Shown: in pieces, positions 41,664-51,171 of the stretch | Position numbering within the stretch: the stretch's first letter is position 1 | Layout of the letters: every line of letters begins with the position of its first letter | Assembly: GCF_943169845.1 (NCBI RefSeq) | Contig: NZ_CALPBW010000007.1 | Location: 38,428-102,427, forward strand | Direction: 5' to 3' | Source of the DNA: Peptoniphilus rachelemmaiella | GTDB lineage: Bacteria > Bacillota > Clostridia > Tissierellales > Peptoniphilaceae | Length of the DNA: 64,000 nucleotides | Notes under the pieces: generated by a model | Told to the model about the DNA's origin: nothing | Database searches by the model: none | The model's input: the letters and a program-made list of their open reading frames with translations, nothing else | Position numbers and translations under genes: made by a program

Positions 41664-42977
41664 TCACGATTTCCAAAAACCTTTTTTCATAGCGGCCTTT
41701 ATGAGTTCATCGCGAAAATCCGGATGGGCGATGGCGATTAACGCCTTGGCCCGCTCGTAAAGGCTCTTGCCCTTTAAATTGCAAATGCCGTATTCCGTGA
41801 CCACATACTGGGTCACCGGGGCGGGCAAGGTGACGATGGTGCCCGTTAGAAAATCGGGGACGATGTTGGAATGGCGCAGGCCGTTTTTGTCCACGCGGGA
41901 TGAGCGCAGGCAAATAAAGCCCTTGCCCTCCGGCGCCAAGTAGCTTCCCACGGCAAAATCGAATTGGCCGCCGGCGCCTGAGATTTGCCGCGTACCCACG
42001 CTTTCCGAGCTCACTTCGCCCCTGAGGTTCACCTGAATCGCCGTGTTAATGCTGGTCATTTTGTGTTGGGCGGCGATGGTGGCGGCACCGTTGACGTAAT
42101 CCACCGGCCCCACGACGATGGAAGGATTTTCGTCGACGAAGTCGTAGAGGGCCTCGGTGCCCGCCAAAAAGGCACTCACCTGCCGACCGCGGTCCAGGGT
42201 CTTTTTCATACCGGTGATTTTTCCCGCCAAGGTCATTTTCATAAAGCTGTCCACGTACATTTCCGTGTGCACGCCTAAATCCTTTAAGCTGCTGCCTGCG
42301 ATGACATCGCCGATGGCGTTAGGCAATGCGCCGATCCCCAGCTGCACCGTGGCTTCATTTTCCATGCGTTCCACCACGATTTCTGCAATTTTTCTGTCTA
42401 ACTCGCCGTAGTCTCGATTGGGTAAGACGCCCATGGCGTGGGGCTTTGCCTCAATGATCACATCCACCTGATCGATGTGGAGTTCGCTCTCACAAAGGCC
42501 GAAAATCCGCGGCTGCTTTTCGTTGACCTCCACGATCACCCGCTTCGCCTTTTCCGCCAGTCGGAAAAAGTGGCTGCCGTCGATGCCGAAGTTAAAGTAG
42601 CCGTGCTTGTCCATGGGCGAGACGGAGATCACCAGGGCGTCCGTGTCTCTGTTTTCCGTAACGTAGCGAATGATTTCCGAGTAGCGCACGGGAATGTGGT
42701 TGGCCGTGCCCGCATCCATGGCGCGGCGCACTTGGCCGGTGCCGTGCCAGCTCTGCCACAAAAAGGGGCCGCCTGCATCTACCAAGCGGGAGGAATCCAC
42801 GAGGACGCCGTTTCTGATGGCCACGTGATTCAGCTCATGGGCCCTCTCCGCCAGGGCCGCATCAAATTCCACGGGGAAGTTTGCGCCGAAACCAATTTCG
42901 ATTTCATCGCCGTCTTGAATCAGGGCCGCCGCTTCTCGTGCCGTCTTCAGTTTTTCTTTGTAAATCTTCTCGTACAT
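41664..42977 (-). CDS. Acetyl-CoA hydrolase/transferase family CoA-transferase, copy 1
   Basis: 437 residues of the 4-hydroxybutyrate/butyryl-CoA:acetate CoA-transferase family. Marks: FGANFPVEFDAAL near residue 30, [11 protein letters not shown] near 125, ATVQLGIGALPNAIG near 215, and GVHTEMYVDSF near 240, whose Glu is the expected covalent CoA-ester residue. GAGGQFDFAVG lies near 340. Such enzymes swap CoA between butyryl-CoA (or other acyl-CoA) and acetate at the end of fermentation; the acyl partner cannot be fixed by eye. It follows copy 2 with a terminator between them, and no promoter was identified for it. Confidence 0.9.
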   Translation of the reverse strand: MYEKIYKEKLKTAREAAALIQDGDEIEIGFGANFPVEFDAALAERAHELNHVAIRNGVLVDSSRLVDAGGPFLWQSWHGTGQVRRAMDAGTANHIPVRYSEIIRYVTENRDTDALVISVSPMDKHGYFNFGIDGSHFFRLAEKAKRVIVEVNEKQPRIFGLCESELHIDQVDVIIEAKPHAMGVLPNRDYGELDRKIAEIVVERMENEATVQLGIGALPNAIGDVIAGSSLKDLGVHTEMYVDSFMKMTLAGKITGMKKTLDRGRQVSAFLAGTEALYDFVDENPSIVVGPVDYVNGAATIAAQHKMTSINTAIQVNLRGEVSSESVGTRQISGAGGQFDFAVGSYLAPEGKGFICLRSSRVDKNGLRHSNIVPDFLTGTIVTLPAPVTQYVVTEYGICNLKGKSLYERAKALIAIAHPDFRDELIKAAMKKGFWKS

Positions 42978-42993
42978 ACTTTAAATTCCCTCA

Positions 42994-43022
42994 CAAAAAA
43001 AGCCGACCGCAGTCGGCTCTTT
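42994..43022 (-). terminator. Terminator after CoA-transferase copy 2
   Basis: On the minus strand AGCCGACTGCGGTCGGCT followed by TTTTTTGTG, right after the stop at 43024 and 20 bases before the copy 1 ATG. Confidence 0.85.
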
Positions 43023-43023
43023 C

Positions 43024-44364
43024 TTATCGTTTGTTGCTTCTGCGCCAAATACCCATTTCTTCAGCACTCTTAATGAGTTCATCTCTGAAGTCGGGATGTG
43101 CTAAGTTAATGAGTCCTTCGGCTCTTTCCCAGGTGCTGCGGCCTTTGACATTGAAGATGCCGTATTCCGTACAGATCATGTGGGTGTTGGGGCGTGCCAC
43201 GGTAATGGCGGAGCCTGTTTGGAAATTGGGGAGAATCCGGGAGACGGTTTCGCCTTGTTTGTTGGTAAAGGTGGAGCTTAAGCAGATAATGCTCTTGCCG
43301 CCTTTAGCCAGGTAAGCACCTAAGGCGAAGTCTAATTGACCGCCGGCGCCGGAGATGTGGCGAAGGCCGGTGGATTCGGAGGATACTTGTCCCCACAGGT
43401 CCACGTTCAATGCGTTGTTAATGGAAATAAAGTTGTCGATTTCTGCGACGACGGCGGCGCTGTTGGTGTATTCAACCGGTGCAGCCATACATTCCGGGTT
43501 TTCGTCCAGGTAGTCGTATAATTCCTTGCTGCCTGCAGCGAAGGCGTAGACTTGACGGTATTTGTCGATGGTTTTCTTGGAGCCGTTGACTTTCCCTTTT
43601 TTCGCCATGTCCACAAAGGAATCGACATACATTTCGGAGTGAACGCCCAGGTCTTTTAAGTCGCTGTCTGCGATCAATGCGCCGACGGCGTTGGGCATCC
43701 CGCCGATCCCTAATTGAAGGGTGGCGCCGTTGGGAATTTCATCGACGATGAATTCAGCTACTTTTTTGTCGACATCGCCGTAACCCGAAGCGGGGAGTTC
43801 CACGGGAGCAATGGATCCCGCTTCAACGATGTAGTCGACATTGTCGATGTGGATTTCCGATTCGCATTTACCCGGGCAGTAGGGGAATGCTTCGTTGACT
43901 TCCACGATGACGGTTTTGGCTTTTTCCAAAATCGCCATTTGGTGAGATGTATTCAAACCGAAGTTGAAGTAACCATGTTTGTCCATGGGGGTGGTCATAA
44001 CGACGGCGACGTCGATGTCCACTTCATCTCTGTAATATTTCGGAAGTTCCGAATAACGCAGGGGAATGTAGAATGCGCCGGGACCTGCATTAATGGCTTT
44101 TCTTTCGGATCCGCCTGCATGCCAGGAGTTCCAGGTAAAATGTTTGCCTTCCGGGTCTACTTTAAGTACTTCAGGTGCGGCGAATGCTAAACCGCCGTAA
44201 ACCAATACGTCTTCTAATTCATCGACGCGTTTTGCCAGTTCTTTGTCCACTGCTTGACTGATCCCTGCAGCCCAGCCAAGTTCCACACGGTCGCCGGATT
44301 TTACCTTGGCGGCGGCCTCTTTTGCGGAAATCAATTTTTCACTGTATTTCTTTGAATAGTCCAT
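43024..44364 (-). CDS. Acetyl-CoA hydrolase/transferase family CoA-transferase, copy 2
   Basis: 446 residues, same family and layout as the gene at 41664: [37 protein letters not shown] with the catalytic Glu, and [16 protein letters not shown]. The paralogues are clearly related but well diverged, especially in the first 100 residues ([17 protein letters not shown] versus WQSWHGTGQVRRAMDAG). This copy has a near-consensus promoter and a strong ribosome site, suggesting it is the main, highly expressed enzyme. Probable role: acetate-dependent release of butyrate or a related acid, with acetyl-CoA recovered. Confidence 0.9.
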   Translation of the reverse strand: MDYSKKYSEKLISAKEAAAKVKSGDRVELGWAAGISQAVDKELAKRVDELEDVLVYGGLAFAAPEVLKVDPEGKHFTWNSWHAGGSERKAINAGPGAFYIPLRYSELPKYYRDEVDIDVAVVMTTPMDKHGYFNFGLNTSHQMAILEKAKTVIVEVNEAFPYCPGKCESEIHIDNVDYIVEAGSIAPVELPASGYGDVDKKVAEFIVDEIPNGATLQLGIGGMPNAVGALIADSDLKDLGVHSEMYVDSFVDMAKKGKVNGSKKTIDKYRQVYAFAAGSKELYDYLDENPECMAAPVEYTNSAAVVAEIDNFISINNALNVDLWGQVSSESTGLRHISGAGGQLDFALGAYLAKGGKSIICLSSTFTNKQGETVSRILPNFQTGSAITVARPNTHMICTEYGIFNVKGRSTWERAEGLINLAHPDFRDELIKSAEEMGIWRRSNKR

Positions 44365-44409
44365 GATAGTCCTCCCTGGTTTTTGATCATAAAAACGTTC
44401 GCTTGTTTA

Positions 44410-44438
44410 ATAATACACGATATTGTATTGTTTTTCAA
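44410..44438 (-). promoter_or_regulatory. Predicted promoter of CoA-transferase copy 2
   Basis: TTGAAA (44433-44438), 17-base spacer, TATTAT (44410-44415) on the minus strand, about 45 bases before the ATG. Confidence 0.65.
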
Positions 44439-44490
44439 TTTAAACTTGCCCAAGTTTGTTATTTTTTTATAAAACTTTTTTCGGTGCACG

Positions 44491-44523
44491 GAAAAAAGCC
44501 CTCATCTTTTTCGGATGAAGGCG
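44491..44523 (-). terminator. Terminator of the nitrilase-family gene
   Basis: On the minus strand GCCTTCATC, loop, GATGAGGGC, then TTTTTTC. Confidence 0.8.
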
Positions 44524-44541
44524 TTTCATTTTTCTTATTGC

Positions 44542-45345
44542 TTAAAGGCCGTGTTTCCTGTATAAATCCCCGCGGCGGTCGTTTAAAAAGTGTTGCCAGC
44601 GCCGGGCTTCGTCCAGGTGCTTTTTTTCGAAGACGGCGGAATAAATTCCCTCGTCGCTTGCACCATAGACCAAGAGATCCCCTCTCGGGCTGACCAGGCC
44701 GCTGCCGCCGCTTCGCATATTCCCCGCCTTGTCGGATTTGCAAATGCCCGCCGCGGCGACGAAACATTGGTTTTCGATGGCCCGACTGCGAATCACAAGA
44801 CTCATGTGTTCCAGCCACTTAGCGGGCCAGGCAAAGGCGGCAAACATAATGTCCACGCCTTTTAAAGCATAGCAGCGAATGTATTCGGGAAAATCCATGT
44901 CGTAGCAAATGGCCACGCCGCAGGGGATGCCGTCGATGGTCATAAAGCCCGGCCCGTCCCCCGCCGCGTAAAATTCCTGTTCGATGCCCGCCTGATACAA
45001 ATGGGCCTTGTCGTAGACCAACACTTCTTCCCCGGCGCGGTCGAAGACGTGGCAGGTGTTGTAGAGCTTATTCTCCCGCACTTCCGCCACGCTGCCGCCG
45101 ACGATGTTCACCTTGTATGCCTTCGCCAGGCGAGACAAGAGGGCCCGGGTTCTGTCGCCGTTTTTGTCCGCCCCGTCGAAATGGGTGGAGGGGGATGAAA
45201 ACAGATTCCACTTTTCCGGCAGAAGAATCACGTCGGGCGCATCTTCCGCCGCCCGGTGAATCCACGCTTCCATGTAGCCGAAAGGATCCCGCCTTGCCAT
45301 TCGCTCGTCGATTTGAACGCTGCTAACCTTTAAACGCCAGTCCAT
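44542..45345 (-). CDS. Carbon-nitrogen hydrolase (nitrilase superfamily amidase)
   Basis: 267 residues. The Glu-Lys-Cys triad is present: Glu44 in LLPEKW, Lys113 in VYDKAHLY, Cys148 in AICYDMDFPE. It resembles omega-amidase/NIT2-type or YafV-like enzymes that hydrolyse small amides; the substrate is not determined. Cytoplasmic. It lies 56 bases after lysS with a terminator between, and ends with its own terminator, so it is likely a separate unit. Confidence 0.88.
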   Translation of the reverse strand: MDWRLKVSSVQIDERMARRDPFGYMEAWIHRAAEDAPDVILLPEKWNLFSSPSTHFDGADKNGDRTRALLSRLAKAYKVNIVGGSVAEVRENKLYNTCHVFDRAGEEVLVYDKAHLYQAGIEQEFYAAGDGPGFMTIDGIPCGVAICYDMDFPEYIRCYALKGVDIMFAAFAWPAKWLEHMSLVIRSRAIENQCFVAAAGICKSDKAGNMRSGGSGLVSPRGDLLVYGASDEGIYSAVFEKKHLDEARRWQHFLNDRRGDLYRKHGL

Positions 45346-45368
45346 GTTTTCTCTCCTCGTCTGTCATT

Positions 45369-45398
45369 GAAAAAAGACCTTGCGTCAGCAAGGCCTTT
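45369..45398 (-). terminator. Terminator of greA-lysS
   Basis: On the minus strand AAAGGCCTTGCTGACGCAAGGTCTTTTTTC, a strong stem followed by T residues. Confidence 0.85.
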
Positions 45399-45401
45399 GG
45401 T

Positions 45402-46910
45402 TTATTCTTCGTCGTTTTCGTCCCACGATTCGCTTTCCCCTTCGCCTAAGGGTTTCATGGTGGGGAAGAAGAGCACGTCGCGAATGCTGGATTGGTTGGT
45501 AAGAAGCATAATCATGCGGTCTACACCGATGCCCAAACCGCCGGTGGGGGGCAGGCCCACTTCGATGGCGTTAATGAAGTCGTAGTCCATGGGATGGGCT
45601 TCGTCGTCGCCTTTTTCCTGATCTGCCACTTGCTCTTCGAAACGGGCCCGTTGATCGATGGGGTCGTTTAACTCGCTGAAGGCATTGGCAAATTCCCAGG
45701 TGTTGATGAAAGCTTCGAAGCGGCGCGTCTTTCTAGGATCCTTGGGATCGCGCTTGGCCAGAGGGCTCACTTCCACCGGGTGGCCGGTGACGAAGGTGGG
45801 CTGAACCAGCTTTTCTTCGCAGAATTCTTCAAAGAGCTCGCTGATGACGTGGCCGCGGGTCCAGAAGGGTTGCACTTCCAGGCCCTTTTCCTTGGCGATG
45901 GCCAAAGCTTCTTCGTCGGTTTTTATAGCGGAGAAGTCTACGCCGGCGTATTCTTTTACCGCATCTTCCATGTCCACGCGGTTCCACGGCGGCGTCAGGT
46001 CGATTTCCGTGCCTTGGTAATTAATGACAGCCGAGCCCAATACTTTTTCCGCCGCATAGGCAAACATGTGCTCGGTAATGTGCATCATTTCGTCCATGTC
46101 CACATAAGCTTGGTACAATTCGATGTTGGTAAATTCCGGATTGTGACGGGTATCCATGCCTTCGTTTCTGAACATCTTGCCCATTTCGTACACTTTGTCA
46201 AAGCCGCCGACGATGAGGCGCTTCAGGAAAAGCTCGTTGGCAATACGCATTTGCAAATCGATGTCCAAGGCGTTGTGGTGGGTCAGGAAGGGACGGGCGT
46301 TGGCGCCGCCGGCTACATTGCCCAAAATCGGCGTTTCCACTTCCAAAAAGCCCTTGTTGTCTAAAAATTCCCGAATGGACTTAATAATGGCGGAACGCTT
46401 GAAGAAAACGTCTTTTACATCCGGATTCACGATAAGATCCACATAGCGTTGGCGATACCTGAGGTCCATGTCTTTGAGGCCGTGGTATTTTTCCGGCAAC
46501 ACCTGAATGCTCTTGGATAAGAGAGCCACTTCTTGTGCTTCCACGGAAATGGCGCCGGCTTCGGTTTTAATGACCTTGCCCTTGACGCCGAAAAAGTCGC
46601 CCACATCGGCGGCCTTCACCACTTCATAGGCCTCTTCCAAAATGTTTTTCTTGGCGAAAATTTGGATTTGACCGTAGGTGTCCTGTACGTCTAAAAAGGC
46701 GATTTTTCCGTGACGGCGCTTGGAAATAATGCGGCCTGCTACGGAGACGATCTTGCCTTCCATGGCATCGAAATTTTCGACGATGTCTTTGGTGTAGGTG
46801 TCCACGTCAAACTTTTCGACGATGTAGGGGCTGTTGCCTTCGTCGATTAAATTTTGGACTTTCTTCAGTTTTTGATCTCTTACTTCACTGCTCTTTTGGC
46901 CCTTCGCCAT
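45402..46910 (-). CDS. lysS: Lysyl-tRNA synthetase, class II
   Basis: 502 residues. The N-terminal OB-fold anticodon-binding domain includes [19 protein letters not shown] near residue 55. Class II motif 2 is [16 protein letters not shown] near 265; motif 3 is [13 protein letters not shown] near 465. The acidic C-terminal tail [14 protein letters not shown] is family-typical variation. 12 bases after greA, an arrangement common in Firmicutes. Confidence 0.97.
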   Translation of the reverse strand: MAKGQKSSEVRDQKLKKVQNLIDEGNSPYIVEKFDVDTYTKDIVENFDAMEGKIVSVAGRIISKRRHGKIAFLDVQDTYGQIQIFAKKNILEEAYEVVKAADVGDFFGVKGKVIKTEAGAISVEAQEVALLSKSIQVLPEKYHGLKDMDLRYRQRYVDLIVNPDVKDVFFKRSAIIKSIREFLDNKGFLEVETPILGNVAGGANARPFLTHHNALDIDLQMRIANELFLKRLIVGGFDKVYEMGKMFRNEGMDTRHNPEFTNIELYQAYVDMDEMMHITEHMFAYAAEKVLGSAVINYQGTEIDLTPPWNRVDMEDAVKEYAGVDFSAIKTDEEALAIAKEKGLEVQPFWTRGHVISELFEEFCEEKLVQPTFVTGHPVEVSPLAKRDPKDPRKTRRFEAFINTWEFANAFSELNDPIDQRARFEEQVADQEKGDDEAHPMDYDFINAIEVGLPPTGGLGIGVDRMIMLLTNQSSIRDVLFFPTMKPLGEGESESWDENDEE

Positions 46911-46922
46911 GGTCTACCTCCC

Positions 46923-47408
46923 TTATGCGATGGAAATCTTCAATACCTTGAGTCGGACTTTGCCTTGAGGCACGTCGATATCGGCCACTTCGCCGATGCT
47001 CATGCCCATGAGCCCGGCACCGATGGGGCTTTCGTTGGAAATTTTGCCTTCCAAAGGATCGGCCTCGGCGCTGCCCACGATGTGGTAGGTATCTTCTTCC
47101 TGTGTGTCTTCGTCTAAAACCGTCACCGCACTGCCTACATTGACGATTTGATCGTTCAGGTCGTTGCCCTTGACCACTTTGGCGTTTCTCGCCATGTATT
47201 CCAGCTTGGCGATGCGCTCTTCCACTTGAGCCTGTTCGTTTTTCGCCTCATCGTACTCGGAGTTTTCCGACAAGTCGCCGTAGCCCAGAGCCACTTTAAT
47301 TCGCTCTGCCACTTCCTTGCGTCGTACGGTTTTTAAGTAGTCGATTTCGCTTTCGATTTTCTCTAAGCCTTCTTCTGTAATTAACACTTCATTATTATTT
47401 TCTGCCAT
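46923..47408 (-). CDS. greA: Transcription elongation factor GreA
   Basis: 161 residues. An N-terminal coiled coil (about 10-78; ITEEGLEKIESEIDYLKTVRRKEV, GDLSENSEYDEAKNEQ) precedes an FKBP-like C-terminal domain ending GQVRLKVL-type. The acidic DLSENSEYDEAK tip that enters the RNA polymerase channel is intact. Rescues backtracked polymerase by stimulating transcript cleavage. First gene of greA-lysS. Confidence 0.96.
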   Translation of the reverse strand: MAENNNEVLITEEGLEKIESEIDYLKTVRRKEVAERIKVALGYGDLSENSEYDEAKNEQAQVEERIAKLEYMARNAKVVKGNDLNDQIVNVGSAVTVLDEDTQEEDTYHIVGSAEADPLEGKISNESPIGAGLMGMSIGEVADIDVPQGKVRLKVLKISIA

Positions 47409-47440
47409 AGTATCACTCCACTTCGTTTCTCGTCGTTTAT

Positions 47441-47466
47441 GAAGAAAGGACCCGACGCCGGGTCCA
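47441..47466 (-). terminator. Terminator of the coaX-dus unit
   Basis: On the minus strand GGACCCGGCGTCGGGTCC then TTTCTTC, about 45 bases after the dus stop. Confidence 0.75.
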
Positions 47467-47508
47467 TGTAATCAAGTCGCCCTATTATATAAGAAATTAC
47501 TCCCTCTG

Positions 47509-48456
47509 TCAATTACAGGCTTCCTTCGCCAACCGATCCAAGTAATCGTCGATGGCGTCTTTCTCCGACAGGGACAGGATTTCGTTGCGCCGCCTCTTCG
47601 CTTCGCTGAAGCCTTTTAAGTAGCCGATGAAGTGCTTGCGCATTTCGATGACGCCGAGGTGCTCGCCTTTTTCCGCCACGCTCAGCTCCAGATGATGCTT
47701 GGCCACGGCGATGATCTCCCTTTGGCTCGGCGCGTCGATGGCCTCACCTGAAAGGGCTCTTCGAATTTCCCGAAAGAGAAAGGGATGGCCCACGGCGCCA
47801 CGCCCGATGGCCACGCCGGCCAACGGTGCATCCATATGGCGTAGCACATCTTCCGCCCGGTAAATGTCGCCGTTTCCCACGACGGGAACCTTCACCGCCT
47901 TCGCCAGGCGCGTGATAAAGTCCCAATCCGCCACGCCGCTGTAGTAGGCTTCCCGGCTTCTTCCGTGAACGGTAATTTCCCTTACCCCCGCAGCTTCGGC
48001 GATTTTTGCGATTTCCATGCCCTCTTCGTCCCCTTCGCTAAATCCCTTTCGGATCTTGACGGAGACGGGAATGGGTGAGCTTTCCACGCAGGCTTTTAAA
48101 ATGGCGTCGGCTTTTTCCGGCGTCTTTAACAGGGCGCTTCCCGCCCCGGTCTTTACGATTTTCGGTGCGGGACAGCCCATGTTGATGTCCAGGCTGCGAT
48201 AATTTTTCAATTCGTCGCCGAGCGCATCGAGGACGGCGCGAAAAATCTCCGCTTCGTCGCCGAAAAGCTGCAAACTCACCGGCGCCTCGTCTGCGGCCAC
48301 AGCCATGAGGCGGCGAGTCTTTTTGTCCTTATAATAGAGGGCTTTGGCGCTTACCATTTCCGTGGTGGCATAATCCATGCCGTAGGCCGTGCAAATGCGT
48401 CGAAAACTTTGATCCGTGTAGCCCGCCATAGGGGCCAGGGCAATGGTAAAGGCCAT
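47509..48456 (-). CDS. dus: tRNA-dihydrouridine synthase
   Basis: 315 residues. FMN-dependent TIM barrel that reduces uridine in tRNA. It begins LAPMAGYTDQSFRRIC; INMGCPAPKIVKTGAGSALL near residue 100 holds the catalytic Cys; ITVHGRSREAYYSG near 165 and VGNGDIYRAEDV near 195 bind FMN. Closest to DusB-type by eye, but the subclass is not certain. Its ATG overlaps the coaX stop by one base (TAATG). Confidence 0.93.
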   Translation of the reverse strand: MAFTIALAPMAGYTDQSFRRICTAYGMDYATTEMVSAKALYYKDKKTRRLMAVAADEAPVSLQLFGDEAEIFRAVLDALGDELKNYRSLDINMGCPAPKIVKTGAGSALLKTPEKADAILKACVESSPIPVSVKIRKGFSEGDEEGMEIAKIAEAAGVREITVHGRSREAYYSGVADWDFITRLAKAVKVPVVGNGDIYRAEDVLRHMDAPLAGVAIGRGAVGHPFLFREIRRALSGEAIDAPSQREIIAVAKHHLELSVAEKGEHLGVIEMRKHFIGYLKGFSEAKRRRNEILSLSEKDAIDDYLDRLAKEACN

Positions 48457-49229
48457 TAGCTGTTCATCTCGTAAAGGATTCTGAGACCGTCCATGGTTAA
48501 ATCCCGGTCGATAATAATATCGAAGCGGCTGTCGGAGACCAGGAGATTGGAAAAACCGCCGGTGGCGATGATTTTAATGGCTTCGCTTTCCATGCCCAGC
48601 TCGTCGCAAATATGGCCGAGAATGCCGTCGATCATGGTGGAGAAGCCGAAGTAAAGGCCGTTTTGCATGCTGCTCACCGTGTTTTTCCCGATGACTTTCT
48701 CCGGCCGAATGATTTCGATTTTCGGCAGCTTCGACGTGCGGGAGACCAAGGCGTCGGCGGAAATGGAAATCCCCGGCAAGATCAAGCCGCCCAGGTAGTT
48801 TTTCTTTCCGTCGACGACGCAGAAGGTAATGGCCGTGCCCAAGTCAATAATGATGCAGGGCCCGCCGTATTTTTCCACGGCGGCCACGGCATTGACGATG
48901 CGATCGGCGCCCACTTCCTTGGGATTGTCGTAACGAATATTGATCCCCGTCTTTACGCCGGCACCGACGATAATCGGGTAGCGATGAAAGTAGCGCACGA
49001 TCATGTTTTGCAAGGTATGCATAATATTCGGCACCACCGACGACATAATGACCGCTTCAATGTTCACCGGCTTTAACTGCACGTTGTCCAACATTTCCGT
49101 GACCAACATACCGAACTCGTCGCTGGTCTTGTTTTGATCCGAAGAAATGCGCCAGTCGTGGATCAGTTCTTTTCCCTTGTACGCCCCGAAGACGATATTT
49201 GTATTTCCGACATCAATTGCTAATAACAT
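48456..49229 (-). CDS. coaX: Type III pantothenate kinase
   Basis: 257 residues. First enzyme of CoA synthesis, ASKHA fold. LLAIDVGNTNIVFG at the N-terminus, SSVVPNIM near 70, DNPKEVGADRIVNAVAA near 105, IIDLGTAITFCVVD near 130 and LGGLILPGISIS near 150 are the standard CoaX signatures. Type III kinases need a monovalent cation and are not inhibited by CoA. The gene follows an ECF S-component gene by 23 bases, fitting uptake and phosphorylation of pantothenate. Confidence 0.97.
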   Translation of the reverse strand: MLLAIDVGNTNIVFGAYKGKELIHDWRISSDQNKTSDEFGMLVTEMLDNVQLKPVNIEAVIMSSVVPNIMHTLQNMIVRYFHRYPIIVGAGVKTGINIRYDNPKEVGADRIVNAVAAVEKYGGPCIIIDLGTAITFCVVDGKKNYLGGLILPGISISADALVSRTSKLPKIEIIRPEKVIGKNTVSSMQNGLYFGFSTMIDGILGHICDELGMESEAIKIIATGGFSNLLVSDSRFDIIIDRDLTMDGLRILYEMNS

Positions 49230-49252
49230 AATGCACCTACTTGATTCTAACT

Positions 49253-50008
49253 TTATTTACTTGCCTTCCACGCCGTGACGACGCCGGTGGAGACGATGCC
49301 CGCGAGGATTCCTTCGGGCACACCCGATGTAATAATCGTACCGAATATAACTGAATTCACCAGCACCTCCGACGCCCCGACGGCCCGCACAAAGTCTTGG
49401 GCAAAGAAAATATAGATGCCGCCCATGACCATGACGGAGTGGAGGATGGTGGAGACGAAGGCCGAAAGCACCACGGCGCTTGCCTTGTTTTCCGAACGCA
49501 GAACCCAAATAAACAGGGCCACGGATAAGATGAGGAAGCCGCCGTTTAAAAGGGCGCCTGCGCCAAAGGCTTTCGCAGCCATGTTTTTGTAAAGGCCCAC
49601 GGCTAAAAAGACGATGACCCCAAGCCATGCCGCCATGCCCATTTTCTTCAAGCCCTTGCCGTCGAAGGATTTAAAGAAGCGGAAAATATAGGCGGAAATC
49701 ACACCTAAAAGGATGCGCGGCAGAATGGATATAAGGGGATTGTAAAAGACAAAGGAGATGGGGGTGGGGCGGGTGATGGCGTTAAAGAGGGAGCTGAGCC
49801 CGAAAATGAGCCCAACGAAACCGCCCACCACCGGCCCTTCGATAAAGGCGGCGATTAAGACGGGGATGTGCATGGTAGTGGCGTTTAAGGGGCCGATGGG
49901 CACAAAGCCCAAGGGCGTCATGCCCAAGACCACGGTAATGGCACCGAGAATGCCGATAATGACAATGTCCCGTGTGGTGAGAAAGGGCTTCTTCAATTTG
50001 TTATTCAT
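49253..50008 (-). CDS. ECF transporter S component, probable pantothenate transporter
   Basis: 251 residues, six membrane segments, substrate-binding subunit of a group II ECF transporter. The start ITVVLGMTPLGFVPIGPLNATTMHIPV matches S components that end segment 1 with a GxxPLG turn. The energising EcfA/EcfT module is not in the window, as expected for the shared type. Direct linkage with coaX makes pantothenate the likely substrate (PanT-like); this is inference from context. RBS AGGTTTTT is moderate. Confidence 0.82.
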   Translation of the reverse strand: MNNKLKKPFLTTRDIVIIGILGAITVVLGMTPLGFVPIGPLNATTMHIPVLIAAFIEGPVVGGFVGLIFGLSSLFNAITRPTPISFVFYNPLISILPRILLGVISAYIFRFFKSFDGKGLKKMGMAAWLGVIVFLAVGLYKNMAAKAFGAGALLNGGFLILSVALFIWVLRSENKASAVVLSAFVSTILHSVMVMGGIYIFFAQDFVRAVGASEVLVNSVIFGTIITSGVPEGILAGIVSTGVVTAWKASK

Positions 50009-50058
50009 AAAAACCTCCGATCCGGCTCGCGAGGATGCCGGTCTGTTTCATGGAAAAA

Positions 50059-50976
50059 TTATACGCTGTATAAACTGTTGGCCACGGCCCGCGCCATCAC
50101 TTTCGGCAGGTAATGCTCCGCCAATTGCATGGAGCAGTCCACTTCATTGGTGGCCAGAGAAAAAATCGTGTCCCCGTCCAGGCCCGTGTGCACCGGGGTA
50201 ATGGTTTTTGCGTAGCCGTTGTGGGCGACGGAGGCCAGTTTACAAAGCTGTGTCTTCGTAAAGCGCCCGTTGGTGGCTACCACGCCTAATGTGGTGTTTT
50301 GATGCTTGCCTTTTTCGAAATCCACGGCACCTTTCGACAGGGCCTCTTCCACGGAATAGGTGATCCCCTCGACTTCCGGTGCCGCCAAGATTTCGCCGGT
50401 TTCTGCATCTTGAATGTGGCCGAAGGCATTCACCACGACCAAAGCGGAAAACACCACGTCCCCCACGGTAATGGAGGCGCTTCCCACGCCGGATTTTTTC
50501 GCGTAGGCGGGGCCCATGGTCTTCGCCACCGTGGCGCCACATCCGGCACCGATTGCGCCCTGGCGCCTGTCCCCCGGGCTTGCGGCTTCGTAAGCCGCCC
50601 GGCCCATGGCTTTATCGGGCCAGACGTCGGCTTTTTTGTACGTCAAGTCGAACAACACGGCGGCGGGCACGATGGGCACCACGCCCACGCCCACATCGAA
50701 GCCGATTCCGTCGTCTCTTAAAGCTTCCATGACGCCGGTGGCGCTGTCGAGTCCGAAGGCCGATCCGCCGCTTAATACGAAGGCGTGCACTTCGCTCACG
50801 GCATAGGTCGGGCCCAAAAGCACACACTCGCGGGTGCCCGGAGCGCCGCCTCGTACATCCACGCCGGCGGTGGAGCCTTTCGGGGCGAGTATTACCGTCA
50901 CGCCGGTGCCGGCTTCTGCATCTTCCTTGTGGCCGACAGCGATGTTCGCTACGTCCGTTAAATGTCCCGAATACAT
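50059..50976 (-). CDS. P1-family (DmpA/BapA-like) N-terminal nucleophile aminopeptidase
   Basis: 305 residues from MYSGHLTDVANI. Family marks: GVDVRGGAPGTRE near residue 38, HAFVLSGGSAFGLDSATGV near 62, GAIGAGCGATVAKTM near 140, and NTTLGVVATNG near 235, whose Thr is the likely nucleophile exposed by self-cleavage. DmpA-family enzymes act on D-amino acid amides or beta-peptides; many Firmicute members are uncharacterised. I chose the ATG at 50976 after AAGGAGGG; the frame extends 36 codons upstream without a ribosome site. Confidence 0.87.
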   Translation of the reverse strand: MYSGHLTDVANIAVGHKEDAEAGTGVTVILAPKGSTAGVDVRGGAPGTRECVLLGPTYAVSEVHAFVLSGGSAFGLDSATGVMEALRDDGIGFDVGVGVVPIVPAAVLFDLTYKKADVWPDKAMGRAAYEAASPGDRRQGAIGAGCGATVAKTMGPAYAKKSGVGSASITVGDVVFSALVVVNAFGHIQDAETGEILAAPEVEGITYSVEEALSKGAVDFEKGKHQNTTLGVVATNGRFTKTQLCKLASVAHNGYAKTITPVHTGLDGDTIFSLATNEVDCSMQLAEHYLPKVMARAVANSLYSV

Positions 50977-51139
50977 AATCCCTCCTTTTTTAACGAAACG
51001 ATTATACCATATCTTCGCCTGCCTCACGGCAGGAAATGGCAATAGGGCGCCTTTCTTTCCCCGGAAAAGAAAATAAAAATCCATCTTTTTGTTAAGATGG
51101 TGAAATTCACGGAATTCCTGTCAATATGTGAGATCCTTT

Positions 51140-51148
51140 TGATATAAT
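51140..51148 (+). promoter_or_regulatory. Predicted extended -10 promoter of the PBP1A gene
   Basis: TGATATAAT on the plus strand, 23 bases before the ATG at 51172; no good -35. Confidence 0.55.
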
Positions 51149-51171
51149 AGACAATTATGAAGGAGGTTTCT

